26,642 nt of DNA from an uncultured Erysipelotrichaceae bacterium (GCA_934699415.1 CAKUWO010000017.1:1-26642); one strand, 5' to 3'; counted from the first letter of the stretch, positions 1 through 7,600 are shown. The notes: generated by a model not told the origin, from the sequence alone. Program-made: numbers and translations.

Positions 1-153
1 GATTTACGTACTATAACTAAAATTAAAGAATTAAACAAAGAAGAGCGCCTTGAACAATTAGCACTCATTTCATCAAACTCCTTATCAGACAGTGCTCTTG
101 ATGCAGCTAAAGAATTATATGAATTAGCTCAAAAAAGTGTTGAACAATTATGA
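1..153 (+). CDS. recN: RecN, C-terminal end (partial)
   Basis: Frame 1 is open from the first base and codes for 50 residues before TGA at 151-153. The peptide contains KELNKEERLEQLA and ends DAAKELYELAQKSVEQL. This resembles the end of RecN, the SMC-like ATPase of double-strand break repair, which usually finishes with a conserved KL.K.ERIEEIARML-type helix. The ATPase motifs lie outside the window, so the call rests on the C-terminal helix alone. Its stop overlaps the start of the next gene (ATGA), so the recombinase gene is probably translated by coupling from recN. Confidence 0.72.
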   Translation, partial: DLRTITKIKELNKEERLEQLALISSNSLSDSALDAAKELYELAQKSVEQL

Positions 154-1037
154 GATTAGACGATGCATTAAATAGTTATTTATTGCAATTACAAATAAGA
201 GATGGCAAAAGCGAGAAAACGATTATTTCTTATACCTCAGATTTAAATAAATATTTAAACTATTTAAAAGAAAATAATATAAATGATATCAATAAAATAT
301 CTTCTAATGATATAGAAGATTTTTTCGCATCTTTAACTCTCAAAACATCATCAATAAACCGTATAAAAAGTACAATTACCGGATTTCATCATTTCTTATC
401 ATTTCAATATGATATAAAAGATCCTACAGTTACTATATCTAGTTTTAAAAAAGAAAAAAGATTACCAATCTATGCCACTGTAAATGAAATTGATAAATTG
501 ATGTCTATTTTTGACCACACTAATCAAAAAGATATTTTAGACCATGCGATACTTGAATCAATCTATGGTATGGGTCTTAGAGTAAGTGAATGTTGTGCTA
601 TTAATCTTAATTGTATAGATTTCAATAATGATGTTTTAAAGGTCATAGGAAAGGGTAATAAAGAAAGACTTATTCCGATACCTCTAAAGACAAAAGACGT
701 CTTAAATGACTATCTAAACGTTCGTAATGAGATTATCAATAGTAATAAATCTAAATTATTATTTCTAAATCATCTAGGAAGAAAGATTTATCCACAATAT
801 GTGGAAAACATGTTGCAAGAAAGATTATTACAAGCTGGTATCAAAAAGAAATTAACTCCTCATAAATTAAGACATTCATACGCTACACATTTACTTGAAG
901 GGGGAGCAGATTTAAGAGAAATTCAAGAATTATTAGGACATAGCGATGTTGCAACAACCCAAATCTATACACATGTAGCTAATAAAAAGCTTAAAGAAGC
1001 TTATCTTGATTATTTTCCGATGAATAAAAAGAAATAG
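150..1037 (+). CDS. xerD: Xer-family tyrosine recombinase (XerD/XerC type)
   Basis: This 295-residue protein has the normal length for XerC/XerD, which resolve chromosome dimers at dif by a tyrosine-mediated strand exchange. An N-terminal SAM-like core-binding domain spans about residues 4-88. The catalytic domain holds all expected residues: R144 in GMGLRVSE, K168 in the beta hairpin, H238 and R241 in HKLRHS, H264 in LGHSD and nucleophile Y273 in IYTHV. The start overlaps the recN stop and has no ribosome site of its own. The gene sits about 0.5 kb from a dif-like site used by the neighbouring phage, as seen for XerS and XerH, which act alone on a nearby site. Whether this is XerD, XerC or a sole recombinase cannot be decided from one window. 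Confidence 0.92.
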   Translation: MRLDDALNSYLLQLQIRDGKSEKTIISYTSDLNKYLNYLKENNINDINKISSNDIEDFFASLTLKTSSINRIKSTITGFHHFLSFQYDIKDPTVTISSFKKEKRLPIYATVNEIDKLMSIFDHTNQKDILDHAILESIYGMGLRVSECCAINLNCIDFNNDVLKVIGKGNKERLIPIPLKTKDVLNDYLNVRNEIINSNKSKLLFLNHLGRKIYPQYVENMLQERLLQAGIKKKLTPHKLRHSYATHLLEGGADLREIQELLGHSDVATTQIYTHVANKKLKEAYLDYFPMNKKK

Positions 1038-1066
1038 TTGACTAAAGAGGCTAACAAAGCTATTAT
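1038..1066 (+). promoter_or_regulatory. Promoter of padR gene
   Basis: TTGACT at 1038-1043 and TATTAT at 1061-1066 are separated by 17 bases, with each hexamer 5/6 to the sigma-A consensus. The promoter begins right after the xerD stop and points at the PadR gene. The predicted start of transcription, near 1073, lies just before the inverted repeat at 1076-1092. Confidence 0.75.
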
Positions 1067-1075
1067 ATAAGTGTA

Positions 1076-1092
1076 ATATCGTATAACGATAT
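1076..1092. promoter_or_regulatory. Inverted repeat, probable PadR operator
   Basis: ATATCGT-ATA-ACGATAT is a perfect 7-bp inverted repeat with a 3-base spacer. It lies just downstream of the -10 box and before the padR start codon. PadR proteins usually bind such dyads in their own promoters, so negative autoregulation is the natural inference. Confidence 0.6.
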
Positions 1093-1110
1093 AGAGAAGA
1101 GTATAAGACT

Positions 1111-1527
1111 ATGCCTAAAAAAGCTTTAATAAATTTAACAGAGCCTATGTTTTATGTCTTGATGGCTTTTCGCAATGGTCCTTTATGTGGAACTGATATT
1201 GCTAGTAATGTAAATGAATTAACTTCCGGAAGGGTTAATATTGGTCCGGCTACTTTATATACCTTATTAGCTAAATTCCAAGAAGCTGGATATATATATG
1301 AGGTTGATAAGAATGTAGCAGGGCGTAAAAGAACATATGTATTAAGTAAAGATGGTTTGAAAGCTTATAGTGATGAAATTAAAAGACTTCAAAGATGTTT
1401 AATCGATGCTCAAACTATTGAAAAGATGAAACAAGAAATCATTGAAGAAAATAATGAAAATACTATCAAAGAGAAGACTTTTAAATATGATCCTGAGAAG
1501 TATCGTAACCCTGGTCAAGGTAGATAA
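1111..1527 (+). CDS. PadR-family transcriptional regulator
   Basis: This 138-residue protein has a PadR winged-helix domain over roughly residues 8-95. Typical segments are YVLMAFRNGPLCGTDIA, GPATLYTLLAKFQEAGYI and the wing GRKRTYVLSKDGLKAY. A charged C-terminal helix for dimerisation follows at about 98-118, then a short basic tail. PadR proteins are usually repressors released by small phenolic or drug-like ligands, and often control a nearby transporter; no transporter is next to this one. It has its own promoter and a dyad in the leader. The gene is convergent with the phage genes, with the palindromic dif-like site between them. The ligand and targets cannot be read from sequence. Confidence 0.85.
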   Translation: MPKKALINLTEPMFYVLMAFRNGPLCGTDIASNVNELTSGRVNIGPATLYTLLAKFQEAGYIYEVDKNVAGRKRTYVLSKDGLKAYSDEIKRLQRCLIDAQTIEKMKQEIIEENNENTIKEKTFKYDPEKYRNPGQGR

Positions 1528-1540
1528 AGTTATATTTAAA

Positions 1541-1586
1541 ATATTTGTATAATATACATTATGCGAAATGTATATTATACAAATAT
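1541..1586. repeat. Perfect 20-bp palindrome around the dif-like site
   Basis: The arms at 1541-1560 and 1567-1586 are exact reverse complements, separated by six bases (ATGCGA). Six bases is the normal central spacing of a Xer site. The stop codon of the first phage gene begins inside the right arm, at 1586. There is no GC-rich stem or T-run, so it does not look like an ordinary terminator, although it lies between convergent genes. Confidence 0.85.
1545..1569 (+). other. attL: dif-like Xer site at the left end of the inovirus
   Basis: The 25 bases here recur at 8298-8322 with two mismatches, and the last 18 (1552-1569) are identical. Read as a classical dif site, it has a XerC-side arm ending in ATAA, a 6-bp centre TATACA (1553-1558) and a XerD-side arm TTATGCGAAAT (1559-1569). 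That arm matches the E. coli XerD arm TTATGTTAAAT at 9 of 11 positions. The two copies bracket the phage genes exactly, as expected for a phage integrated by host Xer enzymes. Confidence 0.82.
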
Positions 1587-1810
1587 TAGAAATTTGAATT
1601 CACACGAGCCTTAGAAAGTTCTAAAGTAATAAGATAATAAAGCTTTTGGATTTTATCAAAACTAATAAGAGTAATATCGCCTGATTTCATAAGCCTACTA
1701 AAATTAGAATGATTAATTCCAGCAATATCAAGAAAGTATTTAAACTTGATAAAATGCTCGAGTGAATGAAAATAATCTAATATATCCAAATATACAGATG
1801 TATTAGACAA
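1586..1810 (-). CDS. Small helix-turn-helix protein, candidate phage regulator
   Basis: This 74-residue protein contains a helix-turn-helix-like stretch, AGINHSNFSRLMKSG followed by a helix DKIQKLYYLI. That is the pattern of XRE/Cro-type DNA-binding proteins, although the domain is short. The start is TTG at 1808-1810, chosen because a good ribosome site (AAAGGAG) lies 9 bases upstream and no ATG is better placed. It is the last gene of the replication cluster, and its stop touches the attL palindrome. A role in copy number or lysogeny control is inference. The TGTAATATATATTACA palindrome upstream of the replication genes is a possible target. Confidence 0.6.
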   Translation of the reverse strand: MSNTSVYLDILDYFHSLEHFIKFKYFLDIAGINHSNFSRLMKSGDITLISFDKIQKLYYLITLELSKARVNSNF

Positions 1811-1866
1811 GTTATGTATCTCCTTTCTGTAATAAGTATAAAATAAATAAATGTGTAATACAATAG

Positions 1867-2451
1867 TTATAATAATTTATTTTTAGAAATATTAGATAAA
1901 TACTTCCTATAGTTAGAATTTAATAATTGATTAACATAATAAGTATTTTCACTTCTAATAAATCGAAGACAATCAAATAATTCATGAGCTTTTAAATAAT
2001 TAATCAGATCAATAAGTTCATATAAATTAGAAGAATTAATAATAATATCTTCTAATAAAGAACAGATTTCATCAGAATTAAGATTATCTTCAAAATAAGA
2101 AAGAAAATCAAAACCATGAAAAGAAGTTAAAGAATGAACACCTGAATCAAACTGTTCTTTATCAAGATTATCATAATGAATTAAGTAACGACTCATAGCC
2201 TTAATAGATTTAACTCTTTCGATAACATTAGAATTCAATTGATTAGCTAACGATAAAACTTGTTCATAAGACTTTTTACCATCAAAAGAAAGAATAAGAT
2301 GATAATGGTCTTTAGATACTTCATCATCAGAATGATGTAAAGGTGAAAGTAAAGCGGGTACAACAAAAGAATCAATAATACGAATAAAGTCAGGTGAACA
2401 AGATTCAGGATAAAAAACAATCGTCCAAACACGTGAGCGTTCATCTTTCAT
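1867..2451 (-). CDS. Rolling-circle replication initiator, Rep_2 / pMV158 RepB type
   Basis: This 194-residue protein aligns by eye along its whole length with plasmid pMV158 RepB (Pfam Rep_2), an HUH endonuclease that nicks the origin and starts rolling-circle synthesis. Visible matches are VFYPES near residue 12, SPLHHSDD at 36-43 (metal and active-site region), the HUH pair H49-Y-H51 in KDHYHLIL, and MSRYLIHYDNLDKEQ at 86-100, where Y89 is the likely nucleophile. The C-terminal half resembles the RepB oligomerisation domain. The start codon overlaps the end of the preceding small gene by 11 bases, indicating coupling. Filamentous phages more often use other initiators, so this points to exchange with small plasmids. 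Confidence 0.88.
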   Translation of the reverse strand: MKDERSRVWTIVFYPESCSPDFIRIIDSFVVPALLSPLHHSDDEVSKDHYHLILSFDGKKSYEQVLSLANQLNSNVIERVKSIKAMSRYLIHYDNLDKEQFDSGVHSLTSFHGFDFLSYFEDNLNSDEICSLLEDIIINSSNLYELIDLINYLKAHELFDCLRFIRSENTYYVNQLLNSNYRKYLSNISKNKLL

Positions 2452-2647
2452 CAGGAATAATACCCCTCTTAATAAAAGAATTCTTTAAAACAACATAAGA
2501 ATCAGTTTTAAAATTAAAAAGCTTAATTAAAGAATAAATCTGTTCATAAGAAATATATTTAAGAATATAAACGAAAGCATCTTCATTATTCTTTTTAGTA
2601 TAATAATATGATATAGCTCTTAATTGAGCTATAGAACGCTTAGCCAT
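2441..2647 (-). CDS. Small protein upstream of rep, unknown function
   Basis: A protein of 68 residues starts at ATG 2645-2647, seven bases after a strong AGGAGG site. A longer reading from 2692 would run through the candidate origin and lacks a ribosome site, so it was not used. The protein is basic at its N-terminus (MAKRSIAQLRA), then rich in Tyr, Phe and Ile with two probable helices. In pMV158 the gene before repB encodes the copy-number repressor CopG. By position this could have a similar role, but I see no ribbon-helix-helix pattern. It overlaps rep by 11 bases. Confidence 0.72.
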   Translation of the reverse strand: MAKRSIAQLRAISYYYTKKNNEDAFVYILKYISYEQIYSLIKLFNFKTDSYVVLKNSFIKRGIIPDER

Positions 2648-2659
2648 ATTTAACCTCCT

Positions 2660-2709
2660 GACCAATGACCAACGACCACATATATAAGTCATAGCCTATA
2701 TATGTGGTC
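2660..2709 (-). other. Candidate double-strand origin (nick hairpin plus iterons)
   Basis: A perfect 13-bp stem (2674-2686 with 2697-2709) has a 10-base loop. On the minus strand the loop reads GGCTATGACT, which contains CTATGAC, 6 of 7 bases identical to the CTACGAC core nicked by pMV158 RepB. The predicted nick is between 2690 and 2689. Beside the stem lie three tandem 7-bp repeats, GACCAAT, GACCAAC and GACCACA (2660-2680), like the direct repeats bound by RepB. The site is directly upstream of the replication genes. A TTGACC hexamer (minus strand, 2706-2711) could also serve a rep promoter, with a weak -10 inside the stem. Confidence 0.68.
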
Positions 2710-2718
2710 AATAGTTGT

Positions 2719-2734
2719 TGTAATATATATTACA
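2719..2734. promoter_or_regulatory. 16-bp palindrome, possible operator
   Basis: TGTAATATATATTACA is a perfect palindrome in the short gap between zot and the replication genes, just upstream of the candidate origin. It could bind a dimeric repressor such as the small HTH protein. AT-rich context lowers certainty. Confidence 0.4.
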
Positions 2735-2755
2735 CTTATAATTATACACATATAG

Positions 2756-3586
2756 TTATAGATGTAAAGTATTAAAATAATAATAAAGGTTAAAACTAAT
2801 GTTAAAGTCTAACTTAGACAAATAAAATCTATTTTTATAAAGATAGAATTTATCAATAAGATAAGTTTTTAAAAACTTCCTATTATTAGTTAGAGTATAA
2901 AGATAAGCAAAATCATTAAACTTATATTTATTTAAATTAACATCAGGAAGTTTATCACATTCAAATGAGTTGAAGAATTTAAAATAACGAGGATTAAAGG
3001 TATAAATCCAATCAAAAAATGGTGCAAACTTATAGGATTCGACAAGACAAGATACGGAATCAGACTTATCTGTATCATTATTATTATCAGTATTAGAAAT
3101 AGTTTGAAATTTATTAATCTTCTTAGCGATAGTAAATATATTTAATACATTCTGTAATAAATACATTTCATCAGTTAAATCTCTAAGTTTTTTATCAATA
3201 TCAAAAGCTTGACTAGCCATTATTACATAGACTTTTTTATGTCTTTGAAGTTTAAAAAAATCACGTACATGATTAGGAAAAGATTTAAAATTACGATTGT
3301 CCCAAACTAAGCCGACCTCATCAATCAATAATAAAGACTTCTCAGGAAAATCAAAACGACCTATCCAGTCAGTATCTAATTTATAAGCGCCGAATATTTC
3401 AACGTTAGAAAAAACATGCCACCCTTTTTTATTAAAAAAAATAGATTGCTTTGTGAGGAATGTAGTTTTACCACTCCCCTTCTTTCCGTATATCATAACT
3501 AATTTGTAAGGATTATTATATTTAGAAGAGTAGATAAATAATAAAATAAAGAAAATAAAAATAATAAATAAAATAAATTTTATCAT
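2756..3586 (-). CDS. Zot/pI-like inovirus assembly ATPase
   Basis: This 276-residue protein belongs to the Zot/gene I family, whose inner-membrane ATPases drive extrusion of filamentous phage. One N-terminal membrane helix (residues 2-20) is followed by the ATPase core. Its Walker A motif is GKKGSGKTT at 34-42 and its Walker B motif is SLLLIDEVG at 84-92. Next come the family-typical segment FFKLQRHKKVYVIMASQ and LRDLTDEMYLL. In M13 pI the membrane helix follows the ATPase; here it precedes it, a layout reported for some other inoviruses. The C-terminal third is Tyr/Phe/Asn-rich and not recognised. A possible AGGAC ribosome site is about 11 bases upstream. Confidence 0.9.
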   Translation of the reverse strand: MIKFILFIIFIFFILLFIYSSKYNNPYKLVMIYGKKGSGKTTFLTKQSIFFNKKGWHVFSNVEIFGAYKLDTDWIGRFDFPEKSLLLIDEVGLVWDNRNFKSFPNHVRDFFKLQRHKKVYVIMASQAFDIDKKLRDLTDEMYLLQNVLNIFTIAKKINKFQTISNTDNNNDTDKSDSVSCLVESYKFAPFFDWIYTFNPRYFKFFNSFECDKLPDVNLNKYKFNDFAYLYTLTNNRKFLKTYLIDKFYLYKNRFYLSKLDFNISFNLYYYFNTLHL

Positions 3587-3777
3587 AAAATAAATGTCCT
3601 ACGGACAGACCTATCACAATATGTAAAAGCAAGTTTTACACATTGCAATAGGTTCAAATAAGATAGATTAGAGATTAAAGATAGAATAAGCAAGTCGAAG
3701 AAAGTAAATAATAATAAAGATAGTAAATAGGTATTTAATAAATGTAAGATTAAAGAAAAAAATAACAGTATTAACAC
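3583..3777 (-). CDS. Doubtful small hydrophobic reading frame before zot
   Basis: A 64-codon frame begins at GTG and ends with a TGA overlapping the zot ATG (ATGA), which favours a coupled membrane protein. Its first 45 residues are hydrophobic and it ends basic (CDRSVRRTFIL). Against it: there is no ribosome site, the start is GTG, and its last third is the strand of the large hairpin at 3609-3653. The stretch may instead be the phage intergenic region. Position just before zot would fit a pVI-like protein if it is expressed. Confidence 0.28.
   Translation of the reverse strand: MLILLFFSLILHLLNTYLLSLLLFTFFDLLILSLISNLSYLNLLQCVKLAFTYCDRSVRRTFIL
3609..3653 (-). other. Long hairpin beside zot: candidate packaging signal or single-strand origin
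   Basis: Arms 3610-3628 and 3634-3652 enclose a 5-base loop, with one extra pair at 3609/3653. On the plus strand three positions are A/C mismatches. On the minus strand the same three are G:T wobbles, so the stem is continuous only in minus-strand nucleic acid. A smaller hairpin (TGTCC-TAC-GGACA, 3595-3607) follows directly. Filamentous phages carry such stem-loops near the origin as packaging signal and complementary-strand origin. The exact role is inferred. Confidence 0.55.
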
Positions 3778-3817
3778 AAAGATTAAAGAGATTAATCATA
3801 TAAGCACCACAATATAA

Positions 3818-3841
3818 AGCCCTTATCCATGGATAAGGGCT
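3818..3841 (-). terminator. Rho-independent terminator after the major coat gene
   Basis: A perfect 24-base palindrome, arm AGCCCTTATCCA, is followed on the minus strand by TTTATATT. It begins 6 bases after the stop of the 54-residue coat protein gene. A strong terminator right after the coat gene is the classic inovirus arrangement and separates high coat expression from zot. Confidence 0.85.
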
Positions 3842-3847
3842 CAGAAA

Positions 3848-4012
3848 TTAAAGGTGGACAACACGACGAGCCCAGCGAATGACGACCCCAACAAGTGGGA
3901 ACGCAATGAAGAAAAGAATAATAGGTTGCTCAACTAAAGTTGTAAGAACTGTAGGAATCCAAGTCATTACTTTAGTGAAGATAGCACCAATTTCCGCTAA
4001 AATAGCCTCCAT
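3848..4012 (-). CDS. Major coat protein (pVIII-like)
   Basis: This 54-residue protein shows the filamentous major coat plan. An acidic amphipathic N-terminus (MEAILAEIGAIF) is followed by an amphipathic helix to about residue 28, a membrane helix from about 30 to 45 (PIILFFIAFPLVGVV) and a basic C-terminus (RWARRVVHL) that would face the DNA. No cleaved signal peptide is evident, as in Pf3 coat protein. AAAGGG lies upstream of the ATG and a strong terminator follows the stop. Base composition is more balanced than in neighbouring phage genes, which may reflect codon selection for high expression. Thousands of copies would wrap the ssDNA. The call is by size, topology and position, not by a family match. 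Confidence 0.82.
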   Translation of the reverse strand: MEAILAEIGAIFTKVMTWIPTVLTTLVEQPIILFFIAFPLVGVVIRWARRVVHL

Positions 4013-4033
4013 AAATAACCCTTTCTAGCAGCC

Positions 4034-4210
4034 TTATAGTCTGCGATTTATTCCAAACAATGATAAAATCAAAGTTAGAACCAATTTAATCAAAAAAAGA
4101 AACAATATAAATCCAAAGACAAGATAAATAATATAAATAAAACCGTCAGATTGAGTAACAGAAGTACCGAAAATATCATTTAACAAGTCAAGTAAAGATG
4201 TATAATCCAT
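4034..4210 (-). CDS. Small membrane protein of the virion cluster
   Basis: This 58-residue protein has a polar, acidic N-terminus (MDYTSLLDLLNDIFGTSVTQ), a long hydrophobic helix from about 24 to 52, and a short basic end (GINRRL). AGAGGTG lies seven bases before the ATG. This N-out, C-basic topology resembles small inovirus coat proteins, and it could be a minor cap protein (pVII/pIX type) or a second coat-like protein. It sits between the 25-residue peptide and the major coat gene and was found by reading the strand, being short. Confidence 0.65.
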   Translation of the reverse strand: MDYTSLLDLLNDIFGTSVTQSDGFIYIIYLVFGFILFLFLIKLVLTLILSLFGINRRL

Positions 4211-4212
4211 AA

Positions 4213-4290
4213 CTAAACACCTCTCAAAAAGAATAATAAAGAAAATAATAATAATAAAATAAATAATTCATTAATACTAAGTGTAATCAT
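4213..4290 (-). CDS. 25-residue membrane peptide of the virion cluster
   Basis: The frame starts with an ATG that overlaps the TGA of the preceding gene (ATGA) and has AGAAGG 10 bases upstream. It codes for a single hydrophobic helix from about residue 9 to 22, ending LRGV. Size and coupling fit a pVII/pIX-type tip protein. Because it is very short it could still be chance. Confidence 0.42.
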   Translation of the reverse strand: MITLSINELFILLLLFSLLFFLRGV

Positions 4291-4460
4291 TTAGCTTTAG
4301 CCTTCTTAATAAAGTAAGAAATAACATTTAGAAATAAAATAAGAACAATAATAACAATGAAATTAAAAGTAGAATCAGTACCATCTAAAGGAACTTCAAA
4401 ATTAAATAAATTTAAGCAATTTAAAAATAAATCAAATATAAATTTACAAAAAGTAACCAT
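4287..4460 (-). CDS. Small membrane protein of the virion cluster
   Basis: This 57-residue protein has a moderately hydrophobic N-terminal segment (about 5-22), an acidic stretch EVPLDGTDS (22-30), a membrane helix at about 33-50 and a basic end IKKAKAK. AGGTAGG precedes the ATG, which starts one base after the stop of the upstream gene. A minor capsid or assembly role is likely from context; no family was recognised. Confidence 0.65.
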   Translation of the reverse strand: MVTFCKFIFDLFLNCLNLFNFEVPLDGTDSTFNFIVIIVLILFLNVISYFIKKAKAK

Positions 4461-4461
4461 A

Positions 4462-4632
4462 TTATGACCTACCTAATATAAATCTAATAACAAGAATAAG
4501 AAAAATTAAGAAAACAATAGCGTATAAAGTCGGGGGAATAACAATAGCAATAAAAGCTAAAAGATAATCGAAATAAGGCTTTAATAGCAAGAAAACAAGA
4601 ATAGATAAGCCAATTAAAAGAATTTCAATCAT
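4462..4632 (-). CDS. Two-helix membrane protein of the virion cluster (pVI-like position)
   Basis: The protein is 56 residues long when started at the ATG (4630-4632) that overlaps the stop of the adhesin gene (ATGA). A longer frame from 4680 runs inside the adhesin gene and has no ribosome site, so it was not used. Two hydrophobic helices cover about residues 1-17 and 22-53, with PP at 33-34 and a basic end RFILGRS. In M13 the gene after gIII is gVI, a hydrophobic protein that joins pIII to the particle. Position and character suggest an analogue here, without recognisable sequence similarity. Confidence 0.62.
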   Translation of the reverse strand: MIEILLIGLSILVFLLLKPYFDYLLAFIAIVIPPTLYAIVFLIFLILVIRFILGRS

Positions 4633-7600
4633 AAGATAGTACCAACCAAAATCGCAACAAGAGGAATAGTAATAAGCCAACCAAAACCACTATTATTCAA
4701 AGAACTAGCAAAAGAAGGTATAATATCTAAAGCTTTTAGATCATCTAGGTTTTCTTTAGGAATAAGAAATGACGGACTATTTAAATCAATATCACCTAAA
4801 TTTACCTTCAAATCATTAAATAAAGATTCGATAGTAAGCTTAATATCAAAGTTAAAATTATTAGTAATATCATTAACAATATTATTAATAGTGTTAGATT
4901 CAAAGCTAATATTTTTAAATTCTTCAATTAAAACATCAAACTTATCACTAATATTATTAAATTTAGTAGTAAAGAATCTGATTAAGACGTTAGTATCATA
5001 GTTCTCACCTCTAAAATCAACTTCCTGATAAGACCAGTTATTAAAGAATATATTAAAACCGATAGCATTAACCCATAACTTTAAATCATCGTTATAAACA
5101 GAACCTTTAAATTCAAGCCACTCAATCCCATTAAATTGTTGAATAGAAGTAATATTACCTGTCTCATCGCAAGAAATATAGACATTACCAGACTTAGGAG
5201 AAGAAGGACGAATACCACCAAATTTCCAAGAGGTGATAGGAATCTTAGATTGAATCAATAGCATATTATTTTTAACTTCCGTATTAACCTTAACAATTTC
5301 ATTAGGTTTATAGAAATACGCAGTTAAATCAATATCAGAATTAACAGTAATTTCACGTGTAGATTCAGTATTACCATCAGACCACTTTAGAAACTTAAAA
5401 CCAGTTTTAGGTGTAGCTTTTAAGGTAACAGTCTCGCCATCTTTATAGGTTCCAGCACCTTCAACCGTACCACCATTTGAAGGAGAAGAGGTAAGATTAA
5501 CGTTATAAGTAATAATAGTAGGTTCTTTTTCAAATTCAGCAGATAAAACAATATCAGAAGTAACAGTAATTTCACGTGTAGATTCAGTATTACCATCAGA
5601 CCACTTAATAAAATTATATCCGACTGTAGGAATAGCTTTTATAGTAACCTTCTCGCCTTCTTTATACGTACCAGCTCCTTCAACAGTACCGCCATTAGAT
5701 GGAGACGCAGAAAGAGTAACATTGTAAGATTTAATAGAGTCGCTATAATAGATTTTAAAAGGCTCTAAAGAATAGACATTATAGCCCATAACATCATTAC
5801 GATAATTAGCGGTAGATTGATAGATTTTAAGAGAATTAGATTCTATAGGTGTATCTAAAGTAAAATCAAATGATTTATCAGTAGTCAATTCTTTAACAAG
5901 AGAATCATTAATATAAATCTTATAAGTAACATTACCTCTATTATTAGTAATATCGGCACCTAGACGAGTAATATAAATAGGTTTAGTGAAAGTATATGAC
6001 CAAGTAGGCGGACTTCCGTCCTTTTGATAAGTATTAAAAGTAATTGGAGAAGATTCGGGAGTAATAGAACCACCATTAAAGCGCCCTAAGCCCTGTCGAG
6101 AACTTAAAAGCATAATAGGAACAGGAGAAATAGCCTTCCATTCAACCGCAGGGAGAAAGTAAGTAATATTAGAATCAAAAGGTATAGATGGAGGAGTGTT
6201 AGACCGAGCAGTTTTAAAACCTGATAACTCATCGATAAAAATATGTGAATCACCTCTAAAAGCTAACTGAAGTGTTCTTTTATAGGGAACATTAATATTA
6301 GATTTAACACCATTAATATATAAATCACCATTAGAAGAGTTATAAGAAATATAGTTCCATTGATTAATATTAATTAAAGAATTAAGAGAATCCTCATAAA
6401 GCTTATTATTAATAATATTATAAGTACGCTGATTAGTAGACGAAGAACCGCTCATATTACTAGTTAGATTAGATTTATAAGCACATGTTAAAGAGTATGT
6501 ATCTTTACCATCTTTAGAAGATAATAAAGCAGAAGAAACCTTACCAACTAAATCAAGTTGAGGAACAATAGACGAACAAGCAGGATGAAGACCTGAATCA
6601 ACAGTTCGAGTAGTAGTAACAGTAATAATATTAGAATTAGTAGAAGAACTAGAAGTATTAGTAGTTTGTTGCCATTCAACATAATCATATTTAGTATTAA
6701 TAACAGATTTAACATTAAGTATATTAACTTGATTAAGCCAAAGAGAAAGTAAATCGCCTACTTGTGGATAGATACGAAATGTAATAAAAGAATCTTTAAG
6801 ATTATCATTAAAAAGATTAATATAATTAAAAGAATTAGAATCTAAAGGTGACGTTAAAACTAGAGCCTGATTAAAATTAGGATTAGATGAATTAATATAT
6901 TCAACTGAGTTAGGTTCAATTAATAATCTAGTATTATCAGAGTAAGAGGAATTATATTGATTTCCATCAAAGTGATATAAAAAAAGTAAATCATCGTCAT
7001 CATAAGAAGAATCATAAGACGCAACATTTAGAGAGGTCTTATAACCCTTTTTGGCTTGTTCTTCAGTAAGATTAAAAGAATTTGAGCCATCAGGCAACAT
7101 ATAATATAAAGATTGAGTTTGTCCATTTGGATTAATAATTGTAGTAGAGTTAAAATTATTAATGTATGTAAAATGATAATTATTAGTAGTATTAAAAGTA
7201 TAATTATTATTTATAATATTATAATTAAAGTTATTAATATTATAATTATAATTTATATCATTGTAGGTATATTTGAATGTATTAGAGTTTTTATCAAAAA
7301 CAGGATAATTAGTAGTAGTATTATAAATAGGATTATCACCGTTCCCATCATAATAATTTCTATTACCACCATTTTTTAGCAAACTACTAGCATAGACTTC
7401 AATATTCTGCTTTTTGACTTTATAATCATTACAACGATTAGTTAAATTACCGTCTTTGTCAAGAATATCAATATCCTTAAAAGAACAAGATAAGGCACCT
7501 GTCCATCTATCGCTATCATTTTTCATAGAAAAGTAAGATCCTAAAAGTTCACGTAATTTATTATCAATAAGACCATTATTAAAAGCATTATAAGAATTAG

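Noticed and set aside
1541..1586. Palindrome as a simple rho-independent terminator between convergent genes
   Set aside because: The stem is almost all A/T and has no T-run; the six-base centre and its repetition at 8298-8322 fit a Xer site better, though some termination cannot be excluded.
2441..2692. Longer 83-codon version of the gene before rep
   Set aside because: The extra 15 codons are the candidate origin hairpin and iterons and have no ribosome site, whereas the internal ATG has a near-perfect AGGAGG.
7113..7379. Plus-strand reading frame of 88 codons rich in Ile
   Set aside because: It is the antisense of the Asn/Tyr-rich stretch of the adhesin gene; its composition follows from the AT-rich triplets, and it has no ribosome site.
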